The notes beneath the pieces are model-generated. The model was given only the letters and a program-made list of their open reading frames with translations. It did not search any database and was not told the DNA's origin. A DNA stretch of 64,000 nucleotides, from the NCBI RefSeq assembly GCF_023898315.1, contig NC_064615.1, forward strand, positions 10,214,501 through 10,278,500, written 5' to 3'. Every line of letters starts with the position of its first letter. Position 1 is the stretch's first letter. Source of the DNA: Schistocerca nitens. Lineage: Eukaryota > Arthropoda > Insecta > Orthoptera > Acrididae. Shown here piece by piece: positions 35,310 through 47,489 of the stretch. Made by a program: the position numbers and the translations under genes.

Positions 35310-35400
35310 AATCGACTGCCTCCATATCGTAGAGGTTACGGGCACCCTCTTGTGAGGAGCCAGGTTCGATTCCTGATAGCCCCTCAGAATGTCCCGGGTA
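35310..35400 (+). mobile_element. Possible tRNA-derived SINE fragment
   Basis: A B-box-like ggttcgattcc at 35363-35373 is preceded by a weak A-box-like tcgtagaggttacggg. No second copy in the window confirms it. Confidence 0.4.
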
Positions 35401-35924
35401 GGGAAGTCTAGAACGGGGCGAAATGAGAAAGCAATGGTGACCCCAAGCTGAGATATTCAACTTATCAGGAAATATAGAAGATTTATCATACTGTGCTGAT
35501 AAAGCTGGCTTATGCTGAGCAATAGTAGAAACCACACTGCGCAAAAGAATTAAAGGGTCACTTCTTTAAAATCTTCCAACATTGTGACGCAGAAGAGTAA
35601 AACTTGGCTCAAGCTGAATATAACACATGTTACACGACATGTATAATGGTGCAAATGCGTGGGCCACTGCGGCGCCTCTCTTGGATTCGTCGCCCTTCAG
35701 ACAGTAAGGTGTCGACACATGCGAAACATAGGCCAGAGCACAGGAGTTCACGTGAGGAGTGAGACGAGTCAGTGATGTCACATCGGCGCCAAAAGTCTGC
35801 CACTGTTCTACCTGTCGCCACCAAGGACGTGCCAAGGGCGATGTGAAGGTCATCAGCCCCCCGCTCTACCTTACCCACGTATCACTGCTGTTCCACTGAG
35901 ACAGCTACATACAATTTCACTGTC
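35401..35924. other. Unassigned stretch
   Basis: No recognised feature. Confidence 0.4.
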
Positions 35925-37110
35925 CACATAATAGAGTCTTTAAATAGTAAAATGTCACCAATAGGAATTTTCTGTGACTTGTCCAAAGCATTCGACTGTG
36001 TGAACAATGACATTATGTTACAGAAATTACAATTCTATGGTGTAAATGGAATATAATATGAGTGGTTTAAGTCATACCTACAGAACAGGAAGCAAAAAGT
36101 TTCCTTATATGGGTCAAGTGATTTAAATAAGTTTGTCACTTCATCTAACTGGGGTGAAATTACATCAGGTGTTCCACAGGGTTCAATCATGGGTCCCCTT
36201 CTGTTCTTGATATATGTGAATGACCTCCCTTGCTATCTGAAACAGGAAGATGAACAGAGACTGTTTGCTGATGATACAAGCATCATTATTAATCCAGTAA
36301 ATGAAAGTTAAATTGAAAATGATGCAAATAAGGTCTTTGGGAAAGTCATTAATTGGTTTTCTGCAAATGGGCTTGCTCTAAACTTTGAAAAAACACAGTA
36401 CATCGAATTTTCTGCTGGAAAAAGTACAGTTCCTTCAATAAATATAACACATCAACAGAAGTCTGTAGACAGGGTAGAGCATATTAAGTTTTTGGATGTA
36501 CATATAGGTGAGAATCTTAACTGGAAAATTCATATTTTGGATCTCGTAAAGCGACTAGGTTCAGCAACTTCTGCGATCAGAATAATTGCCAATTTTGAGG
36601 ATACAGAAATTAGTAAGCTAACATACTTTGCATGTTTTCACTCTCTGATGTCATACAGAATAATATTTTGGGGTAACTCAACGTTAGACAAAAAGTATTC
36701 ACTGCTCAAAAGAAAGTGGTTAGAATAATGTGTAGGGTTCATAGTCGCACATCTTGTGGGCATCTTTTTAAAAAATTGGGAATTCTTACAACAGTCTCAC
36801 AATACATCTACTCACTAATGAAATTTGTTCTCAACAACATGGACCAGTTTAAAAACAACAGTGACATTCATGATTATAGTACCAGAGAAAAGAAAGACTT
36901 ACACTATCTTTTGCTCAACCTATCTTTGGCACAGAAAGGGGTAAAATGTGCTGCTATAAAAATTTTCGACAAATTGCCAAATGAAATAAGGTGTCTGACA
37001 TATAGCAGTAATAGCTTCAAAAATAAATTGAATTCATATCTCCTTGACAACTCCTTCTATACCACAGATTTATTCTTGAATAGAAATAAATAAATCTATA
37101 AATATAGTAT
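35925..37110 (+). mobile_element. LINE fragment H (jockey/CR1-like), RT to 3' end
   Basis: 5'-truncated, plus strand. RT blocks: IGIFCDLSKAFDCVNNDI (35968-36020), then [20 protein letters not shown] (36170-36225), [11 protein letters not shown] (36260-36295, active-site FADD). The C-terminal domain runs to a stop at 37093 (FKNKLNSYLLDNSFYTTD). Stops at about 36054 and 36311 and a frame change near 36716 break it. The 3' end runs into a (TA)n tract at 37178. The RT catalytic motif itself is still readable. Confidence 0.88.
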
Positions 37111-37176
37111 ATGCATTTTGTGCCATTTAAGGGAATGGGGCAAATAATAGAAATATTAATCTTTAACTCTGTATTG

Positions 37177-37177
<1 letters not shown>

Positions 37178-37225
<48 letters not shown>
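37178..37225. repeat. (TA)n microsatellite
   Basis: Long TA run followed by ttta repeats, at the 3' end of LINE fragment H. Confidence 0.98.
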
Positions 37226-37228
<3 letters not shown>

Positions 37229-38715
37229 TTATTTATTTAAAAATTTTGTTTCATATCTGCATTTCTTGTGCACTTGAGACGTTCCACATCATAACGGCTA
37301 CCGTACCGTGGGATTGCTCAATGGAACACGCAACCAACTAACTAACGAACGAACTCACCCTTCGCTTAACGGGCCTGCAGTGGAGTTTAGAACCGCGTTG
37401 CCGAACCTTGAAATCATGCTGTTTTTAGTGGATGGCTAAGGAAAACAATTCAGAAATATTGTCGCTCAGAACAGACACAAAATGCCTGACGGGGTGGCAT
37501 AAATGGCGCCAGTTAAATCACCGCTTCTCTTGGGGCGTTCGTTTACACACATTTCGCTGTCGAAAACGACAGTTTTCGATGTGCAACTGAACGACATTCT
37601 TGACAAAATTTGACATTGCTGTCACCTATGGACGATACAATGTATGTCTGTGAGTATCGTGGGGTTGCATCTGCAGTGGACTCGATCTCTGCCCTTTGGA
37701 GTGTAGTGCGACCGCAATTTTCGCTCTGGTATACAGGCTGGAACCACTAGGGACCGTTCAAAACCATTCGACGAAATGTGAAGGTGGTCCAACGCAGCAA
37801 ACGGTATGTAATCTTAACTAGCCCTTCCGTTTCACCCTCTCGCCTGACGCGATCATGGAGAGGCGATGAGGGTGTGGAGGGGGAGGGGAGGGGGCAAACG
37901 ACACTGACATATGAACAAATAACATGGCAAACGGCCCCTCCAGTACGGCACCATCCTCCGTGACAGGTGTGCACCTCTATTGAGCACTTGAAATATGCCA
38001 GCACAAAGCCAACACTCTTTGTATTGTTTCGTTTATTATACTGTCCCTTCTTTTCAGATGCTTTTAGTCACTCCATTCAGGTGTTTCTTATATATGTTTC
38101 TGATTCTGAGTTGCATTTCTTTCGAAAGTTTCCATTCTGTACACATCTATCTACGAGTGCACATACGATATCTTTCCCAAATTCAAATTCATCCTGTAAC
38201 CCAGGGATGCTTCAGTTGTCATTCAGTACTGGAGAATCAGCAACAGTTGATGTCTACTACTCGATCGGAGAAGTGGTCGAAAGACAATAGCAGTCATCGG
38301 AACATCAGTCAAAGAAGACTGATGAAGGCCGTCAACGGACAAGATTCTCGATAGGGTGAACATAATGGACATTGTTACCAACTTAGAAGCTATTGTGCTA
38401 GTGACAGGTTTGCAATAATGACTGAATCATAGCCAGCACACATTAAATTAAATCCGGTTCGACGTTCGTGCCATGATTGATAGGAGGAACCGCATTACGA
38501 TCTTCATCCGTCAAGCAATTTCGGAGGGCCAAATACAGTCTTTCACGGTTCTCTCTAAAATTTCTCGCTTTAGTGACAACACTGACTACGCGAGACAGGC
38601 TGAAAATTTGTGCCAGACTGGCACTCCAACCCATATCCCGTCTTTCATATGCAGTTGGCTATCTGTGCTCCACTTCGCAACGTTTTCTTGACTTTCTCAT
38701 CATTCCTCTCTCATA
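37226..38715. other. Unassigned stretch
   Basis: Purine-rich segment at 37855-37900. No supported gene or repeat family. Confidence 0.4.
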
Positions 38716-39922
38716 ATGGACCTCGGGGAAGATCAGTTTGGATTCTGTAGAAATCTTGGAACGCGGGAGGCAATACTGACCGTACGACGTACCTTAGAAA
38801 ATAGATTAAGGAAAGGCAAACCTACATTTCTAGCATTTGTAGACTTAGAGAAAGCTTTTGACAATGTTGACTAGAATACTCTCTTTCAAATTCTGAAGGT
38901 GGCAGGGGTAAAATACAGGGAGCGAAAGGCTATTTACAATTTGTACAGAAACCAGATGGCTGTTATAAAAGTCGAGGGATATGATACGGAAGAAGTGGTT
39001 GGGAAGGGAGTGACACAGGGTTGTAGCCTCTCCCCGATGTTATTCAATCTGTATATTGAGCAAGCAGTAAAGGAAACAAAATAAAAATTCGGAGTAGGTA
39101 TTAAAAACCACGGAGAAGAAATAAAAACTTTGAGGTTCGCCGATGACATTGTAATTCTGTCAGAGACAGCAAAGGACTTGGAAGAGCAGTTGAATGGAAT
39201 GGACAGTGTCTTGAAAGGAGGATATAAGATGAACATCAGCAAAAGCAAAACGAGGATAATGGAATGCAGTCGAATTAAATCGGGTGATGCTGAGTTAATT
39301 AGATTAGGAAATGAGACGCTTAAAGTAGTAAAGGAGTTTTGTTATTTGGGGAGCAATATAACTGATGATGGTCGGAGTAGAGAGGACATAAAATGTAGAC
39401 TGGCAATGGCAAGGAAAGCGTTTCTGAAGAAGAGAAATTTGTTAACATCGAGTATAGATTTAAATGTCAGGAAGCCATTTCTGAAAGTATTTGTGTGGAG
39501 TGTAGTCATGTATGGAACTGAAACGTGCACGATGAATAGTTTAGACAAGAGGAGAATAGAAGCTTTCGAAATGTTGTGCTACAGAAGAATGCTGAAGATT
39601 AGATGGGTAGATCACACAACTAATGAGGAGGTATTGAATAGGATTGGGGGGAAGATAAATTTGTGGCACAACTCGACTAGAAGAAGGGATCGCTCGGTAG
39701 GACAACTTCTGAGGCATCAAGGGATCACCAATTTAGCATTGGAGGGCAGCGTGGAGGGTAAAAAACGTAGAGGGAGACCAAGAGATGAATACACTAAGCT
39801 GATTCAGAAGGATGTAGGTTGCAGTAGGTACTGGGAGATGAAGAAGCTTGCACAGGATAGAGTAGCATGGAGAGCTGCATCAAACCAGTCTCAGGACTGA
39901 AGACCACAACAACAACAACAAT
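38716..39922 (+). mobile_element. LINE (RTE-like) 3' half, copy C, best preserved
   Basis: Plus strand, one frame from 38722 to the stop at 39898-39900, broken only by TAG at 38872-38874 (in place of the Trp of NVDW) and TAA at 39082-39084. RT motifs: DQFGFCRNLGTREAIL, FVDLEKAFDNVD (first catalytic Asp), VTQGCSLSPMLFNLYIE, LRFADDIVILSE (FADD). C-terminal: WVDHTTNEEVLNRIG, RRGRPRDEYTKLI, VAWRAASNQSQD. The tail is (acaaca)n to 39922. 5'-truncated: endonuclease domain missing. Reads as the family reference for copies A and B. Confidence 0.92.
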
Positions 39923-40574
39923 GGATTCGGTAAGCAGTCATACTATTGTAACAGCTATTGAAAATGTTCTTACCAGATGTTCAGATACCTGTTTAGACAA
40001 TTATACAATTTAAACCAAATTCGCCTACTTGCCCTGTAAACTCTACTTCACAGTAAAGGTCTTACTGATTTACCACTTGTTTCAGTAAAATTCCGGATAT
40101 ATGTCAGAATCGAGCCCCAATGATTCTGTAAAAACTTTATTCTGTATGCAGATTGTTGTCCATCGTTGGACTCGCCAATTTAGACGATTTTTTTTGCCTG
40201 TTATCGATGTCGATACTAGCACGATATCAAAATATCTGACATAAATGGCCATATCTTTTGACTGGACAGGCAGACATCTTTACATTTTGAAACCCCACAC
40301 GTAAATGGCCGTATCTTTTGATTGGAGAGACAGAGAAAAATTTTGACAACTCCTAAGGACAATAGACCTCAGTATGCGACGTAAATTTCACCTTGATACG
40401 TCTACCCGTTCCTGAGAAATACGAGTCTTAATGCAGGGACAAACGGACAACTGGGTAACAAATGACAATAAATTTTTCATGTGATGTAATAACAAATTAT
40501 CAACTTTCGGAATTTTTCGTTCACTTTTTTTTGTGGAAAGTTGCTTCCTGCTAGACTTCATGATTCTAGAACAA

Positions 40575-41969
40575 CGGGAAGTGACCATTAAAATTGCTAC
40601 ACCACGAAGATGACGTGCTACAGACGCGAAATCTAACCGACAGGAAGAAGAAGCTGTGATATGCAAATGATTAGCCTTTCAGAGCATTCACACAAGGTTG
40701 GAGCCGGTGGCGACACCTACAACGTGCTGACATGAGGACAGTTTCCAATCGATTGTTCATACACAAACAGCAGTTTCCCGGCGTTGCTTGGTGAAACGTT
40801 GTTGTGATGCCTCGTGTAAGGAGGAGAAATGCGTACCATCACGTTTCCGACTTTGATAAAGATCGTATTGTAGCCTATCGCGATTTTGGTTTATCGTATC
40901 ACGACATTGCTGCTCGCGTTGGTCGAGATCCAATGACTGTTAGCAGAATATGGAATCGGTGGGTTCAGGGGGTAATACGGAACGCCGTGCTAGATCCCAA
41001 AGGCCTCGTATCACTAGCAGTCGAGATGACAGGCATCTTATCCGCATGGCTGTAACGGATCGTGCAGCCACGTCTAGATCCCTGAGTCAACAAATGGGGA
41101 CGTTTGCAAGACAACAACCATCTGCACGAACAGTTCGACGACGTTTGCAGGAGCATGGACTATCAGCTGGGAGACCATGGTTGCTGTTACCCTTGGCGCT
41201 GCATCACAGACAGGAGCGCCAGCGATGGTGTACTCAACGACGAACCTGGGTGCACGAATGGCAAACGTCATTTTTTCGGATGAATCCAGGTTCTGTTTAC
41301 AGTATCATGATGGTCGCATCCGTGTTTGGCGACATCGCGGTGAACGCACACTGGAAGCGTGTATTCGTCATCGCCATACTGGCGTATCACCCGGCGTGAT
41401 GGTATGGAGTGCCATTGGTTACACGTCTCGGTCACCTCTTGTTCGCATTGACGGCACTTTGAACAGTGGACGTTACATTTCAGATGTGTTACGAACCGTG
41501 GCTCTACCCTTTATTCGATCCCTGCGAAACCCTACATTTCAGCAGGATAATGCACGACCGCATGTTGCAGGTCCTGTACGGGCCTTTCTGAATACAAAAA
41601 ATGTTCGACTGCTGCACTTGCCATCACATTCTTCAGACCTCTCACCAACTGGAAGCGTCTGGTCAATGGTGGCCGAGCAACTGTCTCGTCACAACACGCC
41701 AGTCACTACACTTGATGTACTGTGGTGTCATGTTGAAGCTGCACGGGCAGCTGTACCTGTACACGCCATCCAAGTTGTGTTTGACTCAATGCCCAGGCGT
41801 ATCGAGGCCGTTATTACGCCCTGCTGGTACTGATTTCTCAGTATCTATGCACCCAAATTGGGTGAAAATGTAATCACATGTCAGTTCTAGTATAATACAT
41901 TTGTCCAATGAATACCCGTTTATCATCTGCATTTCTTCTTGGGGTAACAATTTTAATGGCCAGTAGTGT
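40575..41969 (+). mobile_element. Tc1-like transposon, third family
   Basis: Imperfect inverted ends: the left ccattaaaattgct (40585) is matched by the right aattttaatggcc (41949). The outermost left bases are diverged. It holds a frameshifted transposase. Confidence 0.85.
40807..41833 (+). pseudogene. Tc1-like transposase with two frameshifts and lost Glu
   Basis: Starts at the ATG at 40807 (PRVRRRNAYHHVSDFDKDRI). HTH in the first frame: LSYHDIAARVGRDPMTVSRI. The reading moves to a second frame near 40975 and a third near 41263, each consistent with a single-base loss. First Asp: FSDESRF; second: FQQDNARPH; the third block reads SSDLSPTGSVW, so the catalytic Glu (PIE) is replaced by Gly. 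The C-terminus is RRIEAVIT then TPCWY. Three separate defects, so dead. Confidence 0.92.
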
Positions 41970-42545
41970 TTGTTTAAACGAGTGGCATTGCGATTATCAA
42001 AATATATCATATAAATGGGCGTACCTTCTGATGGCCTTTACAAGCTTAAATTCCTTACGCTGTCAAGGGACAATAGACCTTAGTATGTGATATATATGTA
42101 CGTCTATCCGTTCCTGAGAAAAAGGGGTCTTAACAGACGGAGTGACAGTCTGACAACAAACGACACACAAAAAATTTGTTTTGTATCATTACAGATTAAT
42201 GATTTTCGGATTTTATTCTCTTGAGTGTACCTTGAAACCTTTCTTGTTGCCAAATTTAATGATTCTAAGTGAACAGGAAGTACCCAGTGGTTTCTGATGA
42301 GTAGGTTAGCCAGTAACAAAATATGTGACATAAATGGCCTTGTATTTTGATCGCATTGAGATGCTGGCTTAAATGTTTTACCATTTTAAGAGTTCATAGA
42401 CTTTAGTAAGTGACATAAATTTCAACTTGATACCCGCTCCTGAGGGAAAGTTTTCTTAGCAGTCGGACAGGCAGGCAGAACGACCGATAATAGTGTGATC
42501 TCGTAAGGATTCCGTTTTTATCGATTAAATTACAAAACCCTAAGA

Positions 42546-43757
42546 AAGAAAAAAATGGCAGTAGGTAGTAGAACCACTTGCTTTAGTAAAAACAAGTGAT
42601 TCTATTCCATACACGTTGTGCTACGGATCTTATTAAATGATTTATTACCCTCATATTTTGTGTGGTTAAACGAAGTCAGCATCTGCTGATCGTGGACAGA
42701 AGTGAAAAACATATTTGCTTAAATGATTGAAGAAGTTCTTTTGATCTATTTTTATTTTAATATTTTAAATCGTCTAGCCATTAGTGTCTTCAGACACGAA
42801 GCTAAATAAATCGTTTACTAGTTACAACACTTTATTCCAATCCATCATCCAATGCAGAGTTACAACAAAATAAATTAGTTCTGTATTTCCATAGACAGCG
42901 GAGAGATCTGTACGTAAAATTGGACCAAATAAACGTGTTTTCTTCCAGTATCTCTTCACAGATCAAATTCCAAGATATTCCAAGTCGTAAGATATTGTGA
43001 TGCTTCTTATACATGACTTTCGGAAATGGGAAAAGCTAAAGTAGTCGTTCGTCGACAACGACGCAGCTTTTATGAGCTAATGAAGACAGATTTTATTCTT
43101 TAAGAAAACGGCTCTGCGTCCGACAAGGAGTACTTGACGACAGGCTACGAGCAATTCATTACAACGTGCGGCAGGCTCTTTTCTCGTTGTGGCATTTACG
43201 CGGTGCGCTATGCGTTTCGCATTCCTACGGGTGACATGTTTAAGACCCAGTATCATATCCCGTTGTAAACATAGTAAATGTCGTGTTGACTCGACGAAGG
43301 ATGGCAACCATAATTCTTTTCTTTGTTATGCCGCTTTCACGTCAAGAAAGGCAGTCATCGTTTTCCATCGAGACCTCAGACCAGTATTCTATTACACTGT
43401 ACAGCTAAATAAATACTACATGTGTTTCACAGATGTGAGCGACGGGGCCATTTAATGGCGAACCCTGCTAAATAGCAAGTAATCGTTGTACGCCACAAAG
43501 CCTCGTCAGATCACCTTTGGACGAATTCAGTCCACACATCTCTCCTTATCGGGTCGCTACCCAGTTCAGTTTCTTAGCGTTATTAGGGCAAAATTAAATA
43601 AGTAATAAATACTGACTGAAAATATGCTGTCTGAAAAAATAGGGTGAAGCACCCGCAAGCATAGAACCAAAAAAATGAAAATTCACGAGTGTGATGTTAT
43701 TTCAGTGATTACAAAATGGAGAACTTGGCAGTATCAGCCCACGTCAGAGTACAATGT
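42546..43757. other. Unassigned stretch
   Basis: No recognised feature. Confidence 0.4.
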
Positions 43758-44252
43758 TGAAACTTCCTGGCAGATTAAAACTGTGTGCCGGACCGAGACT
43801 CGAGCTCGGAACCTTTGCCTTTCGTGGGAAAGTGCTCTACCAACTGAGTTACCCAAGCACGACTCACGCCCCGTCCTCACAGCCTTACTTCTGCCAGTGT
43901 CTCGTCTCCTACCTTCCAAAATTTACAAAAGCTCTCCTGCGAATCTTGCGGAACTAACAGTCCTGAAAGAAAGGGTATTGCTGAGACATGGCTTAGCCAC
44001 AGCCTGGGGGATGTTTCCAGAATGAGATTTTCACTCTGCAGCGGAGTGCGTGCTGATATGAAACTTCCTGGCAGATTAAAACTATGTGCCGGACCGAAAC
44101 TCGATCTCGGGATCTCTGCCTTTCGCGGGCAAGTCGTAACGCCGGAAATGCATATCCTCCTATTTCCATCTATTGTACTATAAATTTTTTTCCTTATTTT
44201 GTTACCTGAAGATATGACGTTTCTGTGTCTTTGTATATTGTAATTGTTTTAC

Positions 44253-44310
<58 letters not shown>

Positions 44311-45810
44311 TTTATGTCGATGTATAATTGGTTTGTTTTGTAAAGATTATTTGTATTTTTACGCTGGGTCTGGCCTAGGGTATGCTATCGAACGAATACA
44401 TCGATAGGTCGTGTGGAGAACCAAAGTGTTTAGGATCTTTGGTAGTGTTAACTCTGCCGCGTGGAGCGCGGGCAGAGCAGAGAGAGTCTGGCTGGAGGAG
44501 GGCAGTGGAGCAGGTGTGTTGTGTGACGCTCCCGCGAGTTGCCGCGCTTTCGGGGTTTGGCAGCATGTAATTGCGCTCGACTTGCTATGTTAGTTTCTGA
44601 CATGGTGTCGCAGACGGGAAGCGTTAGCTGGCGCACGTCAAGAGCCCGTTTCGGCTGGAGACCGTGTCGAGAAGAAGGCGCGCCAACATCCAGCTTCTGC
44701 AACAGCGACGGCCGACAATGAGTGACTGTCGCCACCTCCTCGATCGACGGCTTCAAACCTTCAATCAACCAACAAGGAAGACTGGTAGCACGTAAAGTTT
44801 CAGAACTGTATGGCAGACCTCAGCTTTTAAAATTGTTGCATCACAAAATTACAGCAACTTAGCATGAATCTTTGTTGCTCATTGTCCCAATCGCATTACC
44901 AAGCAGGGTCCCTTCCTTTTCCGGAATGAACCCGAGTGTCGTTGAAATTGAAACACCAACATTAAAGTAATATCATTCCATTTCATTGCTTTAATTTCAA
45001 AATTCAGTTAAACTATTCTTAGCTGGCTACAATATTTATATTACACAAGCACAAATTAAGAGTGCTAGTTTCGTTACCGTATTTTAGCTTACCTGTGACT
45101 GCAGCTCAGCTTGGTACGTACTAAATTTTACTATTGTTAATTGTTCAGAATCATTTAATTCAAGTTCAAAGTTAAACCTCTTATTTCTAAATTGCGTAGA
45201 TTCAAGTAGCTTTTGAAGTGATTGTTGAGGTAGCCCAAGACTAACCTTATTTTATTGAATTTCGTAGTGTTTTAGAAACAAAGTTCACTATTAATTTCAG
45301 TCACTAAATTAACTTTCAATTTTCCGGTTTTATTTATTCTTTTGCTAAATTAAGTCAGAGTGTAGTGAAATTTGTTACTTCTGACAAACTTTCAGTTTTC
45401 ACACTACACGTGTCAACCTTCAGTTGCCACGCTTCTAGTGCTAATTTTATGTGTAATAACCTTTCTTTTTCAGTTACTATATTAATTGTTCATAGGACTG
45501 GCGACCGTAATTTCCGCCAAATCTCATATATCTAATTACCGCTAGTTAATTGTTAACGTAACGGCCGCAGATTTACTTTCTTTATTAACTTTAGCCCTTT
45601 TCAAAATTAATTTTCACCAATTTCATTTTCATTTTTCCTTTCATTTAGATGTGACCCTTTCCTCCCTCTTTACCGACAGATTAGCCTTCGGTGACGATTG
45701 CCTTTCACAAATTTCCATTAGGTGCACGCGGTTTAATTTTTCACTGTCATTAAGGTCGATAAGTGAGGGGGAGGTTACAAAGTGCTCCACCAGTACAGTG
45801 TTGTGCCCCC
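43758..45810 (-). mobile_element. SINE-B tandem pair, second unit split by a solo LTR
   Basis: First unit 43758-44020: gaaacttcctgg edge, then the minus-strand tRNA-like core (A-box-like tagagcac, B-box-like ttcgagtc). A second unit starts at 44021 (agaatgagattttcac) in the same orientation. It is cut at 44134 by the solo LTR and resumes at 45780 with aagtgctccacca, matching the cgggcaagtgctctacca part of SINE-B. Confidence 0.85.
44135..45779 (+). mobile_element. Solo LTR, family X, copy 1
   Basis: 1,645 bp, ends cgtaac...gttaca (copy 2 has tgtaac, so the T is mutated). Flanked by AAGT at 44131-44134 and 45780-45783. No internal retroviral region. Contains (TA)24 at about 44259-44307 and GC-rich short frames at 44375-44770 that also occur in copy 2, so they are LTR sequence, not genes. 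Directly repeated at 54881-56486. Confidence 0.9.
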
Positions 45811-45859
45811 TCTAGACTGCAAGCATGCACTGATAAGATTGGGAAGGGTGTAATAAAGC

Positions 45860-46500
45860 ATCTGTATCCTGTCCTGAGGCTAGCTCTCCTGTATATTCTA
45901 AACACTGATAATGGGACAGAGTTGACATCCCAGCTGGCCCCACATACGTTCTATCGGGGACAGACCTGTAGATCTTGATGACCGTGACAGTCCCTCAACA
46001 TTACGCAGGCAGTTCATAGACGCACGTACCGGGAGTGAACGAGCTATTGTCCTGTTGAAAAATGGCACCACGATACTGTTGCTTGAGAGGTAATACATGA
46101 GGATGCTGGTTGTCCGTGACGTACCGTCATACCGCCAGAGTTCCCTCACTCACTGTCAACTGTGACCTAAAATCGTACCCGAAGGCTCCCCACAATATAA
46201 CTCCAGGAGTAACAACACTGTGCCTCTCAGAAACACTGGTAGAGCAAGACCACGATCGCCGGCCGTTGTGGCCGAGCGGCTCTAGGCGCTTCAGTCCGGG
46301 ACCGCGCTGCTGCTACGGTCGCAGGTTCGAATCCTGCCTCAGGCATGGATGTGTGTGATGTCCTTAAGTTAGTTAGGTTGAAGTAGTTCTAAGTCCAGGG
46401 GACAGATGACCTCAGATGTTTAGTCCCATAGTGCTCAGAGCCATTTGAACCATCGAGACCTCGCTCCAGTTGTCACCATACTCGCCGACGAGATCATTCG
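45860..46500 (-). pseudogene. Tc1-like transposase relic carrying a SINE
   Basis: The minus strand at 45898-46149 contains STGLSPIERMWGQLG, the Tc1 third-acidic block (SPDLSPIEHVWDQLG) with the Glu kept but the Asp gone. Other minus-strand frames upstream (to 46250 and after 46456) look like decayed transposase. A SINE-A (46258-46455) interrupts it. Confidence 0.6.
46258..46455 (+). mobile_element. SINE-A, copy 6
   Basis: Plus strand: gccggccgttgtggccgag head, B-box-like ggttcgaatcc at 46323-46333, tail agccatttgaacc. A clear target duplication was not found. Confidence 0.92.
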
Positions 46501-46814
46501 AGGTAATGTAGAACAGCTATTCAATGTTGTACACATGTCATTCATCAGCACTTCCTGCTTTCCAGTCATGGCTCCATTCCAAATGCTACCAATTTTATTG
46601 CGATATTAAAGACGGCCTACGCTTGGGATGGGTATTCCTTAATCCAGCTATTGTCTCCGACCAATGGTGCGTGATGACATACAATGTTGCATGGGGCCCA
46701 TTATTTGTTCTCGAATTGGAAGAGTAGATGTGAAGTTATTATGATGTTACGGTATATTGATAATTTTTACTTATGGACCGTCTGAAAGCAACTGATTAAA
46801 ACACAATTTTAGTG

Positions 46815-46870
46815 CCTTACGCGTTTCGCCTTTATTTTCTGCAAGGCATCATCAGTGGCAGGCTGCGTGG
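46815..46870 (-). ncRNA. Hammerhead-like core (weak candidate)
   Basis: On the minus strand: CTGATGA (46849-46855), one extra T, a 5-bp GCCTT/AAGGC stem (46843-46847 with 46828-46832) closing an A-rich loop, then GAAAC (46823-46827). A GTC lies 5' near 46870. This resembles the hammerhead core reported in Penelope-like elements, but the extra base and weak stems I and III argue against activity. Could instead be part of an unrelated repeat. Confidence 0.3.
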
Positions 46871-46944
46871 ACAATTTCTTACACATTACGCTCCTGTTGC
46901 ATTTTTGGTGTTGTTCTTCTTCTTATGAATGCCAATTTTCCTTT

Positions 46945-47085
46945 CACAGGCAAGTGCTCACCTGCCCGCGAACTCGTGAAAGGGAAAGGTCCCGAGCTCG
47001 AATCTCGGTCAGGCAGACAGTATTAATCTGCCAGCAATTTTCATTTTAGCGCGCACTTTGCTGCAGAGTGAAACTATCATTGTAT
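46945..47085 (+). mobile_element. SINE-B fragment
   Basis: Plus-strand tRNA-like core (aaaggtcccgagctcgaatct), then taatctgccagcaattt and gcagagtgaaa, matching SINE-B in reverse order compared with 44021. Confidence 0.8.
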
Positions 47086-47489
47086 GGTGAACTATTTTGC
47101 CTACTTATAATGAATTCAAAGAACCTGTAATACTCACCCTGGACAAGTAATTAAAACTGGTATTATTAGGTTCATATTTGGCTGAAACACTCTAAGGTTA
47201 CAGAAACTAGACATCCCAAGCCATACTTTAGACGGCGTTAGAGTATAATAGACTTTCAGGTTTTTAACTGCAAATGATCTCGACTTTCAGATGTGCTGCT
47301 GCTTACTACAGAAAACATGGATAACAGATGACCTAATGATCGTTCTTACAGGAAATAGCCAGTGGTAATCGAAAGAGAGGAAAGTTCGCGTTGAAATAAA
47401 TAAATTAGCCCGAAATACGCCAAAAAGGAAGAAGAGGGCAAACAAAATCTACAATTTTCTGGCATAAAATGATTCAAAATAAATGTATA

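Larger units (their letters stand above)
40140..42545. repeat. Degenerate tandem repeat (~320-370 bp units) split by a Tc1
   Basis: Blocks with acataaatgg, ggacaatagacct, cgttcctgagaaa and a g-acagac-type run recur at about 40239, 42004 and 42322. With the Tc1 removed, the spacings are about 370 and 318 bp. The last unit ends in aaggattccgtttttatc, which resembles the 3' end of a repeat common in insects. The Tc1 at 40575-41969 lies in the first unit. Confidence 0.7.

Noticed and set aside
37111-37341. Membrane-like Ile/Tyr-rich protein
   Set aside because: It is the translation of a TA microsatellite.
44375-44770. GC-rich short frames on both strands, repeated at 55092-55466, as a duplicated gene
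   Set aside because: They lie inside the two LTR copies, differ by frame-breaking changes, and have no recognised domain.
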